Below, one piece after another: positions 35,421-42,051 of a stretch of DNA of 64,000 nucleotides. The stretch is from Microcoleus sp. FACHB-61 (GTDB lineage: Bacteria; Cyanobacteriota; Cyanobacteriia; Cyanobacteriales; Microcoleaceae): NCBI GenBank assembly GCA_014695295.1, contig JACJNY010000079.1, forward strand, positions 1 to 64,000, in the 5' to 3' direction. Every line of letters begins with the position of its first letter. Positions within the stretch are counted from its first letter, which is position 1. A program made the position numbers and the translations under genes. The notes beneath the pieces are model-generated. The model was not told the DNA's origin, made no database searches, and saw only the letters and a list, made by a program, of their open reading frames with translations.

Positions 35421-35837
35421 ATGATTGATATCGGTCTGACACACATCGCACTGCCAGTTGGCGATGTCGATCGCACTATCGAATTCTACTCCAAGTATGC
35501 TGGAATGCAAGCAGTTCACCGCCGCATCGATGCAGAAACTGGTGTTGCTGTGGTCTGGCTTTCCGATCGCACTCGCCCTTTTGTAATTGTGCTAATTCAA
35601 ACAGACTCCGTACATCCCGTTCTGTCTCCCTTTGCACACCTCGGAGTAGGTTGCAAAAGTCGCGAATATATGGACGAACTCTGCGACAAAGCACGTCAAG
35701 AAGGCGTGCTGCTTGAGGAACCAAAAGATGCTGGAGATCCGATCGGCTACTGGGCTTTTTTGCGAGACCCGGACGGTCACACGCTGGAACTATCCTACGG
35801 GCAAGAAATCGGGTTTACAGTGGAGGATGCTACTTAA
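35421..35837 (+). CDS. VOC-family protein (glyoxalase/bleomycin-resistance fold)
   Basis: 138 residues. The two babababb modules are evident: IGLTHIALPVGDVDRTIEFYSKYAG at the start, FAHLGVGCKSREYMDELCDKA, and DPDGHTLELSYG at the end. Candidate metal ligands are His8, His of FAHLGV and Glu of LELSY, so a metal-dependent isomerase, dioxygenase or fosfomycin-type transferase activity is possible. It has a GGGAGG ribosome site (about 35404). It is part of the 33.9-38.6 kb cassette. Confidence 0.9.
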   Translation: MIDIGLTHIALPVGDVDRTIEFYSKYAGMQAVHRRIDAETGVAVVWLSDRTRPFVIVLIQTDSVHPVLSPFAHLGVGCKSREYMDELCDKARQEGVLLEEPKDAGDPIGYWAFLRDPDGHTLELSYGQEIGFTVEDAT

Positions 35838-35904
35838 AGTTATAATAAATAAATCGCCCTCCAAACCCGATCGTTTCTCATCTGGAAATAGACTGGAGAA
35901 TCAA

Positions 35905-36501
35905 ATGACTGCAGCAATCATCGCACCACCCAGAAAAGAATCACCCCTTCTGTTTGAGGGACTGACTTGGAGAGAGTTCAAAGCAGTTGAGCAATTGTTA
36001 GACCGTCCAGGATATCGACTTTCTTTCCTGGATGGAATTCTGGAGATACGACGAATGCCTGGAGAACCCCACGAAACCGTTAAAGAAAGAATTGGTGCAT
36101 TGTTGGAGCTTTACCTGCTGATGGCGGGGTTTGACTTTACTCCAACTGGCTCAATGACTCTGGAAAGTGAAACCGGAAAAGTCAAGCGAGAGGCCGATAA
36201 ATCTTATAAACTTGCTCCTGGTCGCAGGCTACCCGATCTGGCGATCGAGGTCGTGTTTTCCAGTGGTGGCATCAACCAACTGGAGGCATACAAGCGGCTG
36301 AAGATAAAGGAAGTGTGGTTCTGGGAAGATGGATTGTTAGAAGTTTATCACCTGCGGGGAGAGGGCAATACACTTTATTATGAAAAGGTTTCCAGTAGTG
36401 AGGAGGTGAAAGGGATCGATTTGGATTTGTTTTTGCGTTGCATCAATATGGTGAATCATGTTGAGGCAGTTAAGACTTTTCAACAGGGACTCCAGAAATA
36501 G
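35905..36501 (+). CDS. Uma2-family protein (DUF820, restriction-endonuclease-like fold)
   Basis: 198 residues from ATG 35905 with GGAGA upstream; the frame is open back to 35713 but that part overlaps the VOC gene. The PD-(D/E)xK-like core is visible: LTWREFKAVEQLL, LSFLDGILEIRRMPGEPHE, then PDLAIEVVFSSGGINQLEAYKRLKIKEVW. These proteins are expanded in cyanobacteria; nuclease activity is inferred from fold only. Confidence 0.88.
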   Translation: MTAAIIAPPRKESPLLFEGLTWREFKAVEQLLDRPGYRLSFLDGILEIRRMPGEPHETVKERIGALLELYLLMAGFDFTPTGSMTLESETGKVKREADKSYKLAPGRRLPDLAIEVVFSSGGINQLEAYKRLKIKEVWFWEDGLLEVYHLRGEGNTLYYEKVSSSEEVKGIDLDLFLRCINMVNHVEAVKTFQQGLQK

Positions 36502-36580
36502 CTGGAAATAGGGGATTGCGCCTCCTTTTACCCGCTTTGTTGGCATCTCAAATATCGGCAAAAAGCAATGGGGAATGGCA

Positions 36581-37780
36581 ATGATGCAAGTTGTAATTGT
36601 GGGATCGGGGCCAACTGGTGCGGCACTGGCCTTACTGCTGGTAAAACGAGGTATTGCCACAACGTTGGTTGAGGCTGCAAAAGATTCCTACCGAGTGTTT
36701 CGCGGTGAAGGGTTAATGCCGAGCGGATTGGATGCGATCGCACAAATGGGCTTATCCACTATCCTAGAAGGTGTTCCACACCGACAAATTGATGCCTGGG
36801 AGTTCATTGTGGGCGATCGGCAGTTATTTCGAGTTGATGAGCCAATGGGGTCAAATCGACCTTGTACGCTGGTATCGCAACCGCCTTTGCTAGAAACACT
36901 AATTTCAGAAGCTCAGTTACATCCAGAGTTTGAATTTATCGCAGGTGTTCCCGTAAAAGATTTACTGTACAGCAACGATCGCATTGCGGGTGTAAAGCTA
37001 GGAGATGGGCGAGAGATTCCTGCTGCACTTGTGATTGGTACAGATGGTAGAAACTCGGTTGTACGACAACGTGCAGAATTAGAGTTAGTAAAACAGCAGA
37101 ATAGTATAGATGTTCTGTGGTTTAAACTTGCCGCTCATCCTCGGTTTGCGGCGGATAATGTATTTTATTCTATCCTGAATGGCGGTAGCGGATTTAGTGT
37201 CTTTCATGGGGCAGAATCAGGAAAACTTCATCTGGCTTGGGTGCTATCGGCAGATGACAAAACCGATTGGAAACACACAGACTGGGCAGAAACTTTCGCA
37301 TCGCGATCGCCTGCGTGGATGGCAGAACATTTCCGCAACTGTGCCGATACGATCGAATCTCCGATGCGATTATCTGTTGTGGTTGGTCGCTGTCCGCGCT
37401 GGCATCGACCAGGAATCATACTTTTGGGGGATGCTGCACATCCCATGTCTCCGGTTCGCGCTCAAGGAATTAACATGGCGTTCCGCGATGTAATTGTTGC
37501 CGCCAATCACCTTGTACCTTTATTGAAAGCAGGGGCTAATTACGAAGATATTGACTTAGCATTATCGCGGATTCAGGCAGAACGCGAACCCGAAATTATT
37601 CGCGCCCAACAACTTCAAGCACAAGAAGCGTGGAAAGGCGAACAACTGCGAAAAAATGGATTATTGCGTTTATTGATGATGCAAACGGCTCCGTTTTTGG
37701 GTGAAAAAATTAAACAATTTTGGGTAAAAGGACAGTATGAATTGCGCCAAGGAGTAACAGAGGTAAAATTGGTTGTTTGA
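36581..37780 (+). CDS. FAD-dependent aromatic-ring-hydroxylase-type monooxygenase
   Basis: About 399 residues. I favour ATG 36581 because GGGGA lies 6 nt before it and directly abuts ATG 36575. The FAD site is GSGPTGAALALLLVKRG, the second motif LVIGTDGRNSVVRQRA, and the third LLGDAAHPMSPVRAQGINMAFRD. This is the PHBH/UbiH group. The substrate is unknown, and the neighbouring alpha/beta hydrolase could act on the product. No membrane segment is present. Confidence 0.9.
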   Translation: MMQVVIVGSGPTGAALALLLVKRGIATTLVEAAKDSYRVFRGEGLMPSGLDAIAQMGLSTILEGVPHRQIDAWEFIVGDRQLFRVDEPMGSNRPCTLVSQPPLLETLISEAQLHPEFEFIAGVPVKDLLYSNDRIAGVKLGDGREIPAALVIGTDGRNSVVRQRAELELVKQQNSIDVLWFKLAAHPRFAADNVFYSILNGGSGFSVFHGAESGKLHLAWVLSADDKTDWKHTDWAETFASRSPAWMAEHFRNCADTIESPMRLSVVVGRCPRWHRPGIILLGDAAHPMSPVRAQGINMAFRDVIVAANHLVPLLKAGANYEDIDLALSRIQAEREPEIIRAQQLQAQEAWKGEQLRKNGLLRLLMMQTAPFLGEKIKQFWVKGQYELRQGVTEVKLVV

Positions 37781-37812
37781 AAAGAGGAAATTCACAATTA
37801 GGAGAAAATTGT

Positions 37813-38628
37813 ATGCGATCGACAAATATCAAAGGACCGATCGGCACTATTCACATCATCGAAGCCAGCCCTCCTGTCACCGCTGGGGAGTCGGAGTCGC
37901 TGCCGGTGGTGTTCGTGCACGGTATGGCGGTTTCTGCGAGCATCTGGGAGGCGCAGCTTGCCCGTGTCGCCCGTACCCGACGCGCGATCGCCCTTGATAT
38001 GCGGGGACACGGTGATTCTGCACCGCCGGAGGACGGCAACTATGCGCCCGCCTCCTGTGCAGCGGATGTTTTCGCGGTACTGGATGGGCTGGGACTCGAT
38101 CGAGTGGCGATCGTCGGGCACAGTTTCGGTGCTTGTATTGGCCTCGCCACAGCAGCCAGCGCACCGCACCGCATCGCGCAGTTGATCCTGGCAGACGCAC
38201 CCGGAGATTTTACCAAGGTGCCTGCACAGATGTACGAGGCACGGATCGTTCCCTACCAGAGGGCTCTGGAGACGGAGGATTGGCGGGCTGCTGTGCAAAT
38301 GAGCTTCAATGAGGCACTGACAGGAAGCGCGGCCCCTACGCGCGATCGGATTCTCGCTTGGTTGGCGGCGACTCCACAGGATTGTCTGTGTGGAATGTAT
38401 CGCGGGATGTTTGCCTTTGAAGCTGTTGATGCTCTCGATCGCTACCTAGCAGCCCCTGGAACACGAGCCCACGCCATTATTGCTCCCTCAAACACTTTTC
38501 CCTTCAGCCTCCACATCCTCCGTCCCACACTGACGACAAGTACGCTACCCGATACTGGACACTGGCTGATGCTGGATGCGCCGGAGGCCTTTGCTAGGGA
38601 ACTTGATATCTGTTTGGAAGGTGTTTAA
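37813..38628 (+). CDS. Alpha/beta-hydrolase-fold protein
   Basis: 271 residues from ATG 37813 (AGGAG 9 nt upstream); a TTG at 37777 is in frame. It has an oxyanion strand VVFVHGMAVSASIW, nucleophile GHSFGA, and a His in TGHWLMLDAPEAF near the C-terminus; the acid residue is less clear. Codon use between 37900 and 38400 is visibly more GC-rich than that of its neighbours, suggesting foreign origin. A MITE-like element begins 2 bp after the stop codon. Likely an esterase, lactonase or haloperoxidase-like enzyme. Confidence 0.88.
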   Translation: MRSTNIKGPIGTIHIIEASPPVTAGESESLPVVFVHGMAVSASIWEAQLARVARTRRAIALDMRGHGDSAPPEDGNYAPASCAADVFAVLDGLGLDRVAIVGHSFGACIGLATAASAPHRIAQLILADAPGDFTKVPAQMYEARIVPYQRALETEDWRAAVQMSFNEALTGSAAPTRDRILAWLAATPQDCLCGMYRGMFAFEAVDALDRYLAAPGTRAHAIIAPSNTFPFSLHILRPTLTTSTLPDTGHWLMLDAPEAFARELDICLEGV

Positions 38629-38630
38629 TA

Positions 38631-38734
38631 TATAGCAATCCTAAATCATTTGTGAATTTCTTACTCCCTCCCCAAGGCATCGGGGAGGGTTGGGGTGGGG
38701 TAAAAAATTTACGACTCCTGCAAGGATTGCTATA
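38631..38734. repeat. MITE-like palindromic element, copy 1
   Basis: A 104-bp element with 12-bp perfect terminal inverted repeats (TATAGCAATCCT at 38631-38642 and AGGATTGCTATA at 38723-38734). Inside is a CCCTCCCC...GGGGAGGG hairpin with a variable loop, followed by TTGGGGTGGGGTAAAAAATTT. The copy at 41010-41112 is almost identical outside the loop. There is no coding capacity; the TIRs suggest mobilisation in trans by a transposase elsewhere. Confidence 0.85.
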
Positions 38735-38754
38735 GATGACAAAATCTGTTAGTT

Positions 38755-39297
38755 TTACCACAATTCATCGAGAGTTAAGTTGTGGGGGTTTTTGAGGATG
38801 AAGGCGTTGTTGTCTTTGATTAAGTCACCGCTACAGAGAATCGGTAAGCGTTCTTGATAAGCTTTAATCGCCAGGATATAATCTTTGTCGGCGAGTGAAG
38901 TTTGAATTTTCCGCAATTTGTCAGCTACCAGGCCGAGGAGAGTAATTTCGCCACTTAATTTTTGGGTATTTGGGGTGTGAATTTGCATAACAATTCCCTG
39001 AATAATCGTGTTGGAAATGCTGGTAAGCAGTTCGCTTAAAATTTCAATCTGAGGGCGATTTTCTGCATTTTCTAGGGTTTGGATTGCCTCGCGGATGCGG
39101 GCTGCATAATCTCCCAGGTTTTCCCGGTTAGGTAGCAATATTTCAAATTCTTCTGCATCGGCTGTTGGTTTGTGCCAAAGTGTGGCATTATCTAAAAAAG
39201 GTTGGTCTTCATGCCAGCCGTGAGTTTGTAAGTAATTTCTCAGTTGATTTAGCTTGATTGTTTCGAGAGTTTGGCTATCTTTTACGGTGACTTTCAT
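38755..39297 (-). CDS. Hypothetical protein, cyanobacterial type
   Basis: 180 residues, MKVTVKDSQTLETIKLNQLR at the start and KNPHNLTLDELW at the end. It appears to be all helical after residue 70, with a beta-rich N-terminal 60 residues (TLWHKPTADAEEFEILLP). There is no catalytic motif, signal peptide or membrane helix. I recognise the general type from cyanobacterial genomes but not a named family. The downstream side meets a MITE-like repeat; upstream lies an IS630 remnant. Confidence 0.72.
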   Translation of the reverse strand: MKVTVKDSQTLETIKLNQLRNYLQTHGWHEDQPFLDNATLWHKPTADAEEFEILLPNRENLGDYAARIREAIQTLENAENRPQIEILSELLTSISNTIIQGIVMQIHTPNTQKLSGEITLLGLVADKLRKIQTSLADKDYILAIKAYQERLPILCSGDLIKDNNAFILKNPHNLTLDELW

Positions 39298-39404
39298 GGT
39301 TGAACTCCTTGGCTAATTCCCTCCATAATTGACTGAAGGGCGGCGACTGTAAATTGGTTGGTTCTGGGGATAGCGACGGTGACAGCACTGGTATTTCGTG
39401 TGTC

Positions 39405-39584
39405 TGGCATTCCCCGCAGCGAGTTCCAATAGAATTATGGTCGTCGCAACTGAAAGCTTTTTTACGTCAGTTCTCACCAAGCGCCACCAAGATGGTTGAT
39501 ATTTTGCTGGCTACGGCCATTGAAGCAGTCAACCCTAAGCACTTTAAAAACTGGTTTACAAGCTGCTGTTACTTTACTTTATAA
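39405..39584 (+). pseudogene. C-terminal remnant of an IS630-family transposase
   Basis: An in-frame stretch reads HSPQRVPIELWSSQLKAFLR, continuing to KHFKNWFTSCCYFTL and a stop. This matches the end of IS630-type transposases, where the usual text is YSPxLNPIExxWxxLKAxLR and WFxHCCYCTS. Only about 60 codons remain; the catalytic DDE core is gone. The remnant's stop codon overlaps the end of the minus-strand gene at 39579. Confidence 0.7.
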
Positions 39585-40052
39585 ACCTGGAATTTGCTGT
39601 ATTAACCAAATTATCGAATTAACAACAAACAAAAAGGTATAAAAAATATAGATTGATGGAGCGCAGAGAGCTCTCCATAAAGAAGGCATTTTAAGTGTTT
39701 TTAAAAAACCTAGCGGGTGAACGAGACCTTCCGGTATCGAACGGGCATTAAAACTTTTATCTAAGGCGCTTTCATTATTCAAGAATTGGGTAAGTGCATC
39801 AACTCTTTGTATGCAATAAAATTGCACCTTCCAGTAGGTAGCTTCTAACAACCAAAAACCAAAAATTATAACGTATCCCAGCGGAAATAACGCATCTATT
39901 TTGCTGGCAAACGCCCAACCGATCAGCGCTACCCAAATGGTAATTGCCGCAGTTTTTAACTGCTGCAAAATTGTATTGAAGTTAGCTATTTTTTTCTCTA
40001 GTTCCTCTGCTCCTTTTTGCAGCATTGCTAGCTGAAATTCAAATCTATCCAT
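39579..40052 (-). CDS. Small membrane protein with N-terminal coiled coil
   Basis: 157 residues. Residues 5-35 can form a coiled coil (MLQKGAEELEKKIANFNTILQQLK), followed by two membrane helices (about 36-75) with a short turn, a cytoplasmic segment (80-125), and a last hydrophobic helix (about 130-152). No family is recognised. Its last codons and the following bases recur as an imperfect direct repeat at 40333-40358, suggesting a remnant of an upstream duplicate. The stop lies inside the tail of the IS630 remnant on the other strand. Confidence 0.6.
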   Translation of the reverse strand: MDRFEFQLAMLQKGAEELEKKIANFNTILQQLKTAAITIWVALIGWAFASKIDALFPLGYVIIFGFWLLEATYWKVQFYCIQRVDALTQFLNNESALDKSFNARSIPEGLVHPLGFLKTLKMPSLWRALCAPSIYIFYTFLFVVNSIIWLIQQIPGL

Positions 40053-40079
40053 GTTTGATTCGGAGATGGCTGATTGTTC

Positions 40080-40268
40080 CTATATGGTTTCTAATTTTAA
40101 CATACCAAATTCCAGAGCCGTTTCACTTACCAAAAAGCTGTCCCCACCACTGCCAGCACTCTTTATTAAAAGGCGACCGCCACTTACAGCATATTCTATG
40201 TATGTATGGTACACCCAATCTTGTAGTAAGTAAGGTGCATCGCTATCATAACAATCTGCAAGTTTCAT
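40080..40268 (-). CDS. Possible small protein upstream of the membrane-protein gene
   Basis: 62 residues from ATG 40268 (AGG 5 nt upstream), MKLADCYDSDAPYLLQDWVY... ending GMLKLETI. It stops 27 bp before the ATG of the next gene on the same strand. Composition is plausible, but no family is recognised and the region is full of remnants, so it may be a chance frame. Confidence 0.35.
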   Translation of the reverse strand: MKLADCYDSDAPYLLQDWVYHTYIEYAVSGGRLLIKSAGSGGDSFLVSETALEFGMLKLETI

Positions 40269-40397
40269 TGAACCTGCGACGGCAGCCACCCACCCTACAT
40301 AACACGTACCACACAATATAGCTGATATTGTACTTTAGTAACCTGGAATATGCTGTATGTTCTTGTTAACCTGTTTGGTGCTAGCTCGTAGATAAAA

Positions 40398-40679
40398 TTA
40401 CATCATGTTGGTTATGGTTTCCTTGATTTGTATCGGTTGGTTGGTGACAATGGAGTAAAGAACATCGGGATCTAAATCGGCTCCATTTTCCCAGTAAATT
40501 GTCCCCCATTCTGGATTTAGTTTGACTTGTTTAAAGTAAGTCAAGTCTTGCAGGGGGGCGAAGATTCCGGTAAATTCGATTAATTGGCTGATGTCAACTA
40601 CTCCCTCTTGGTTATCTTCAAATTTGAGGTGAAGTTGATAGTTTTTTAATGGTTGAACTGAGCTAATATCTTTGAGCAT
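40398..40679 (-). CDS. DUF2442-family protein
   Basis: 93 residues: DISSVQPLKNYQLHLKFEDNQ, GVVDISQLIEFTGIFAPL, FKQVKLNPEWGTIYWENGADLDPDVLY. This matches DUF2442, usually encoded next to DUF4160, as here, where a broken DUF4160 gene ends 3 bp before its ATG. Such pairs are thought to be toxin-antitoxin-like, but this is not established. With the partner truncated, only DUF2442 survives intact. Confidence 0.88.
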   Translation of the reverse strand: MLKDISSVQPLKNYQLHLKFEDNQEGVVDISQLIEFTGIFAPLQDLTYFKQVKLNPEWGTIYWENGADLDPDVLYSIVTNQPIQIKETITNMM

Positions 40680-40682
40680 TGT

Positions 40683-40943
40683 TTATTCCAAAGGGGCAAT
40701 AGGTTCTAATGGTGTTTGAAGTCTGGCAAGTTGCCAGTTTTGCATGAGCTCTGTTTGATGAAGGGCTGCCCACTCTACAACTAATCCTCAGATGCGAGGG
40801 GAAAGTTTGCCTTCTAGGATTGAGAGGGTTTCGATATCAATGATGGCTTTTTGTTGATTGTAGCGGGCATGAAAGTGCGGGGGCGGGTGGTCGTTATAGT
40901 ACATCGTGATGATGATGCCTAAAAATCTGCTGAGTTCTGGCAT
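40683..40943 (-). pseudogene. DUF4160 gene interrupted by a nonsense codon
   Basis: The frame from ATG 40943 reads MPELSRFLGIIITMYYNDHP, then PPHFHARYNQQKAIIDIETLS and KLSPRI. An in-frame TGA follows at 40788-40790 (codon 52), then GLVVEWAALHQTELMQNWQL in the same frame to a stop at 40683. The metal-like PPHFHARY and VVEWAALHQ blocks are the DUF4160 signature, so only one base separates this from an intact gene. It was too broken to appear as one open frame. Confidence 0.88.
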
Positions 40944-41009
40944 TAGATTGTCTCCTATACAATTCTGTCGGCGTCTTTTACCCGGTTTCGTAAGACTAAA
41001 TCCGCTCCA

Positions 41010-41112
41010 TATAGCAATCCTAAATCATTTGTGAATTTCTTACTCCCTCCCCTCGGTAAGGGGAGGGCTGGGGTGGGGTAAAAAATTTACGACTCCTGCA
41101 AGGATTGCTATA
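41010..41112. repeat. MITE-like palindromic element, copy 2
   Basis: 103 bp, the same element as 38631-38734: the TATAGCAATCCT end, CCCTCCCC-TCGGTAA-GGGGAGGG hairpin, GGGGTGGGGTAAAAAATTT and the AGGATTGCTATA end. Apart from the hairpin loop and one or two positions, the two copies are identical. Confidence 0.85.
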
Positions 41113-41152
41113 CATTCTTTAATATTGCTTAAAACGTGCGTTTTGGTTCTAA

Positions 41153-41296
41153 TTATACTAAAAAATCCACCTCGCTATCTGCTGTTGCTTCAGCCCTGGC
41201 AACCGAACCAAAAACGCGCACATTTAACGCGCCTAAGTGAGTAGCAATTCTCAGGATATCCGAGTGCTTGGACTTCAGCAATTCCTCAATTCCCAT
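41153..41296 (-). pseudogene. Truncated minimal nucleotidyltransferase (MNT) fragment
   Basis: 47 codons from ATG 41296: a helix MGIEELLKSKHSDIL, then VRVFGSVARAEATADSEVDFLV, followed directly by TAA. The GSVAR...DSDxDFLV block is the nucleotide- and metal-binding core of MNT antitoxin-type proteins, which normally run for about 100 residues. The chain stops right after the second Asp, so it is truncated. It overlaps the end of the hsdM remnant by 22 bp, as in translationally coupled genes. Confidence 0.75.
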
Positions 41297-41457
41297 AACT
41301 CCACCCTCTGCCGATTTTCCCGAATCATCGCCTCTAACTTGGCACTCTCGACAAATTGCCTCTCCAACTTCGCCGTCAAATGCAGCATCTTCTCGTCCAA
41401 ATCCTCCTCCTCCTCCTCCTCCGCCTCCGCCCCCACATACCTCTGAGGAGTTAAAAC
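41275..41457 (-). pseudogene. C-terminal remnant of type I restriction-modification methylase subunit (HsdM)
   Basis: 60 codons read LTPQRYVGAEA, an eight-residue Glu/Asp run, DEKMLHLTAKLERQFVESAK, and LEAMIRENRQRVELWEL before TGA. This is the usual HsdM tail (NPxRYVGAEE...MxxLTxxLxEQFxESxxLExxIRENL). An in-frame TAG precedes it, and no methylase core lies upstream. The GAG run produces the GGA/TCC simple repeat at 41402-41421. Confidence 0.8.
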
Positions 41458-42051
41458 CTAACACTTACCGTTTTGCTTTTTTGTTGCCTTTTGACTCCGC
41501 ACAAGTGTTACAACTCTTCTGGAAAGTACATTTGCAGCCAATCTGCCCCGCCCTAACCCAACAAGCCTAACTTCTCCAGAACTTAGGTAAAAAGCACCTA
41601 AAGTATGATGCGAAACTCGGGCAAAACTCTTATTCTATAAATTCATCGGGCATTAAACCGATATCCACAACCGCCAAGATTTATTGCCAAAACTTAAATC
41701 TTTCCGGCGAAAACTTGCTATTTAATGAATAAGACTTTACAATCCAGCAAGGTAAATGAAACTCTCAATGAGCAACCCTGCAAGCACGAACCCGAAATGG
41801 GTCGCAAGTGCCAAAAAGCAGCAAAAGCTACCTTTTTTAACTCTTTCAACAGCAAAGCATTGGCAAAAAAACCAGGGATCGACGGTTGGCATCTTGGAAC
41901 GAATGCTTTGCTGGCAAAACAACAAATGTATTAAAACTTGTCTGCCCAAATTTAGCCCCAAGAGAGGCCTAGCTGCAACTCTTGCTGCGTAAGGTTTTAG
42001 TCTCTAATTAGGCTGGTTTTATTGTCTTTAACTACTTGAGGATTCGATCGC
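41458..42051. other. Intergenic region upstream of the GH57 gene
   Basis: No gene is supported. Overlapping frames at 41725-41992 on both strands lack ribosome sites and known motifs. The left part may hold further eroded remains of the restriction-modification locus. Confidence 0.5.

Noticed and set aside
37798-38298. Long minus-strand frame across the alpha/beta hydrolase
   Set aside because: It is antisense to a gene with clear catalytic motifs, and results from the high GC content of that stretch.
38631-41112. Repeated palindromes considered as a CRISPR array
   Set aside because: Only two copies 2.3 kb apart, no spacers of regular size and no cas genes.
41725-41992. Overlapping 70-80 codon frames on both strands before the GH57 gene
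   Set aside because: None has a ribosome site or known motif, and the frames overlap each other on both strands.
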